From: Lachnospiraceae bacterium | GTDB lineage: Bacteria > Bacillota > Clostridia > Lachnospirales > Lachnospiraceae | Length of the DNA stretch: 62,014 nucleotides | NCBI GenBank assembly: GCA_017544835.1 | Contig: JAFYDI010000004.1 | Span: 1 to 62,014 of the forward strand | Direction: 5' to 3' | Part shown: piece by piece, positions 60,499 through 62,014 of the stretch | How positions within the stretch are numbered: position 1 is the stretch's first letter | How the letters are laid out: the number at the start of each line of letters is the position of its first letter | Program-made: the position numbers and the translations under genes | The notes under the pieces: generated by a model | Told to the model about the DNA's origin: nothing | The model's input: the letters and a program-made list of their open reading frames with translations, nothing else | Databases searched by the model: none

Positions 60499-60618
60499 TG
60501 AGATGTAACATCTCAATACTATGAACATGGTGGACTCTTAAGGCGCACGAATTAAGCTCCACCGCACAAAATTTTAAGCGACAAGGATGTCGCGTAACAC
60601 ACATATTTTCAAGGAGGA
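60499..60618 (+). promoter_or_regulatory. flagellin mRNA leader with three hairpins and CsrA-type site
   Basis: Hairpin 1 (60499-60515) is TGAGATG/CATCTCA with a 3-nt loop close to the 5' end. Hairpin 2 (60529-60563) pairs GGTGGA and CTTAA with TTAAG and TCCACC. Hairpin 3 (60578-60593), GCGACA-AGGA-TGTCGC, presents GGA in the loop inside ACAAGGATGT, which matches the core of the published CsrA-binding consensus. A second GGA site is the ribosome site itself (TCAAGGAGGA, 60609-60618). Two sites, one on the ribosome site, are the pattern used by CsrA to block flagellin translation. Confidence 0.7.
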
Positions 60619-60625
60619 AAATAAT

Positions 60626-61912
60626 ATGGTAGTACAACACAATTTAACAGCGATGAACTCTAACAGAATGTTAGGCATCACATCCAAGTCACAGGCTAAG
60701 GCTACAGAGAAGCTCTCATCCGGTTACAAGATTAACCGTGCAGCTGACGATGCAGCAGGCTTATCTATTTCCGAAAAGATGCGTAAGCAGATTCGTGGTC
60801 TTACACAGGCTTCCGCAAACGCACAGGACGGTATCTCAGCAGTTCAGACAGCTGAAGGCGCACTCACAGAAGTACACGACATGCTTCAGCGTATGAACGA
60901 GCTTGCAGTTAAGGCTGCAAACGGTACTAACAGTAAAGACGACCGCGCTTATATCCAGGCAGAAGTTGACCAGTTAGTTACCGAAATCGATCGTGTAGCA
61001 ACCACCACAAAGTTCAATGAATCATATCTGTTAAAGGGTACCAACAACGATGGTAATGTAGGTAAACTTACTTATACCACAGCTGCAGCTGATACAGGTT
61101 TATCCAATATCGATGCATCAACCGGTGAAGGTAAGGGCACTTACACAGCTCCAGCAAAACAGGAGCTTACAGCAGATGACTACTTTACAAATAAGCTTGA
61201 CGGCTATTCTGTAAACGATAAGCCTTCTTACGATAAGTCTACATATGTTGTTGGTGAGAACACCTACATTTTAGTAGACAATATCAAAAACGGTACTCAG
61301 AAGAAAGATACAGATGTAGTAGCACTGAACACTTCCTATGACAAGATTAAGGCAGAGCTTCTTGATGGCGCTACCAAGACTCAGGTATTTGAGAGCAAAG
61401 AAGACCTTTACGCAGCAATTAAGAAGGATGCTAACGGCAGCATTAAGTCGCTTAAAGAAGACGGTACTGATTTAATAGTATCTACATTCGCTGACCTTAA
61501 TAAGGGTCTTGATGTCAGCTTACACGTAGGCGCTGACTCTACAAAGGACAACAAGATTGGTCTTACAATCGAAATGATGTCTGCAAGAGGACTTGGCGTT
61601 AACGGTATCAGAGTTTATGGCGCTGACGATAAGAATGCAACAGCATCTATCGACACCATCAAGGCTGCAATCCAGAAGGTATCCGAGCAGAGATCTGCAC
61701 TCGGTGCTGTTCAGAACAGACTTGACCACACCATCAACAACCTTGACAACGTTGTAGAGAATACCACAAGTGCTGCATCTGCTATCCGTGATACAGATAT
61801 GGCTACTCAGATGGTTAGCTACTCTAACAACAACATTCTGGCTCAGGCAGGTCAGGCAATGCTTGCACAGGCTAACCAGGCAACTCAGGGTGTACTTTCA
61901 ATCTTAGGTTAA
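60626..61912 (+). CDS. fliC: flagellin
   Basis: A 428-residue filament protein. ATG 60626 (MVVQHNLTAMNSNRML) follows AAGGAGGAAAATAAT; a frame from 60587 would read through the CsrA hairpin. The N-terminal core has KLSSGYKINRAADDAAGLSI and the C-terminal core ATQMVSYSNNNILAQAGQAM with the terminal ANQATQGVLSILG. The middle variable region (about 165-330) is moderate in size. It is the main product of the late flagellar genes, exported with FliS, and is probably controlled by sigma-28 and by CsrA/FliW. It is followed by a terminator. Confidence 0.96.
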   Translation: MVVQHNLTAMNSNRMLGITSKSQAKATEKLSSGYKINRAADDAAGLSISEKMRKQIRGLTQASANAQDGISAVQTAEGALTEVHDMLQRMNELAVKAANGTNSKDDRAYIQAEVDQLVTEIDRVATTTKFNESYLLKGTNNDGNVGKLTYTTAAADTGLSNIDASTGEGKGTYTAPAKQELTADDYFTNKLDGYSVNDKPSYDKSTYVVGENTYILVDNIKNGTQKKDTDVVALNTSYDKIKAELLDGATKTQVFESKEDLYAAIKKDANGSIKSLKEDGTDLIVSTFADLNKGLDVSLHVGADSTKDNKIGLTIEMMSARGLGVNGIRVYGADDKNATASIDTIKAAIQKVSEQRSALGAVQNRLDHTINNLDNVVENTTSAASAIRDTDMATQMVSYSNNNILAQAGQAMLAQANQATQGVLSILG

Positions 61913-61976
61913 TACTAAAGATAATTAATAGTTTATCTATTCGTTTCGCGCAGACTAGTTGAATAGCTAGTAAATT

Positions 61977-62008
61977 AGGGGACTTCCTTCGGGAAGTCCT
62001 CTTTTTTG
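61977..62008 (+). terminator. strong terminator of flagellin
   Basis: An 11-bp stem AGGGGACTTCC / GGAAGTCCTCT closed by a TTCG tetraloop and followed by TTTTT, a very stable form. Confidence 0.92.
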
Positions 62009-62014
62009 TGAAAA

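Overview
The window looks like chromosomal DNA from a motile, polysaccharide-degrading Firmicute of the Lachnospiraceae type (Butyrivibrio/Roseburia-like). This is inferred from xylan-type hydrolases and esterases, binding-protein (CUT1) sugar ABC transporters with YesM/YesN regulators, several GGDEF proteins, strong AGGAGG ribosome sites and a FliW/CsrA/FlaG/FliD/FliS flagellar block. No phage, insertion sequence, CRISPR array or replication origin was seen.

Layout. 1-2812: end of a GH115 alpha-glucuronidase and a GH3 beta-xylosidase-like enzyme. 2885-5380 (minus): an unknown membrane protein and a CstA-type transporter. 5633-11747: ThrH phosphatase, two coupled GGDEF proteins, a tRNA-Gly(CCC) and a hybrid histidine kinase just behind the tRNA. 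11820-19306: ROK sugar kinase, a membrane-anchored M4-like metallopeptidase (minus) and a heterodimeric ABC exporter. 19395-28769: esterases, an MsmK/UgpC-type ATPase, and an operon joining two SGNH esterases to a P-loop kinase and a GH13_18 sugar phosphorylase. 28979-40770: a long sugar-uptake locus with lipoprotein binding protein, YesM/YesN-like two-component pair, unknown membrane protein, two permeases, serine hydrolase, YesL, a short ABC ATPase and an Old Yellow Enzyme homologue. 41454-46077: GH2 glycosidase (minus), a 7TM GGDEF protein and a 75-residue protein.

The right quarter is a late flagellar cluster: flgM-flgN-flgK-flgK2, then flgL-fliW-csrA, flaG-fliD-fliS-(fliT-like) and flagellin. 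Four sites with TCCGATAT/TCCGATAA boxes look like sigma-28 (FliA/SigD) promoters before flgM, flgL, flaG and flagellin. A sugar ABC transporter module on the opposite strand (51274-54574) splits the cluster. The flagellin leader carries a hairpin presenting AGGA inside ACAAGGATGT, close to the known CsrA consensus, directly ahead of the ribosome site; with fliW and csrA nearby this fits the FliW-CsrA-flagellin feedback switch.

The most unusual item is 46075-46350, between the 75-residue gene and flgM. It is a strongly structured element closed by a 17-bp perfect inverted repeat, extended by 7 bp and by 6 bp that include the upstream stop codon, and it encloses at least three hairpins, one with a mutually exclusive alternative pairing. 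It could be a structured RNA or a small non-autonomous mobile repeat. Other leads are a seven-copy GGCTATAAAA-like motif array at 41011-41351, two tandem complete FlgK genes, and a kinase-phosphorylase gene pair that may process a phosphorylated glucoside.
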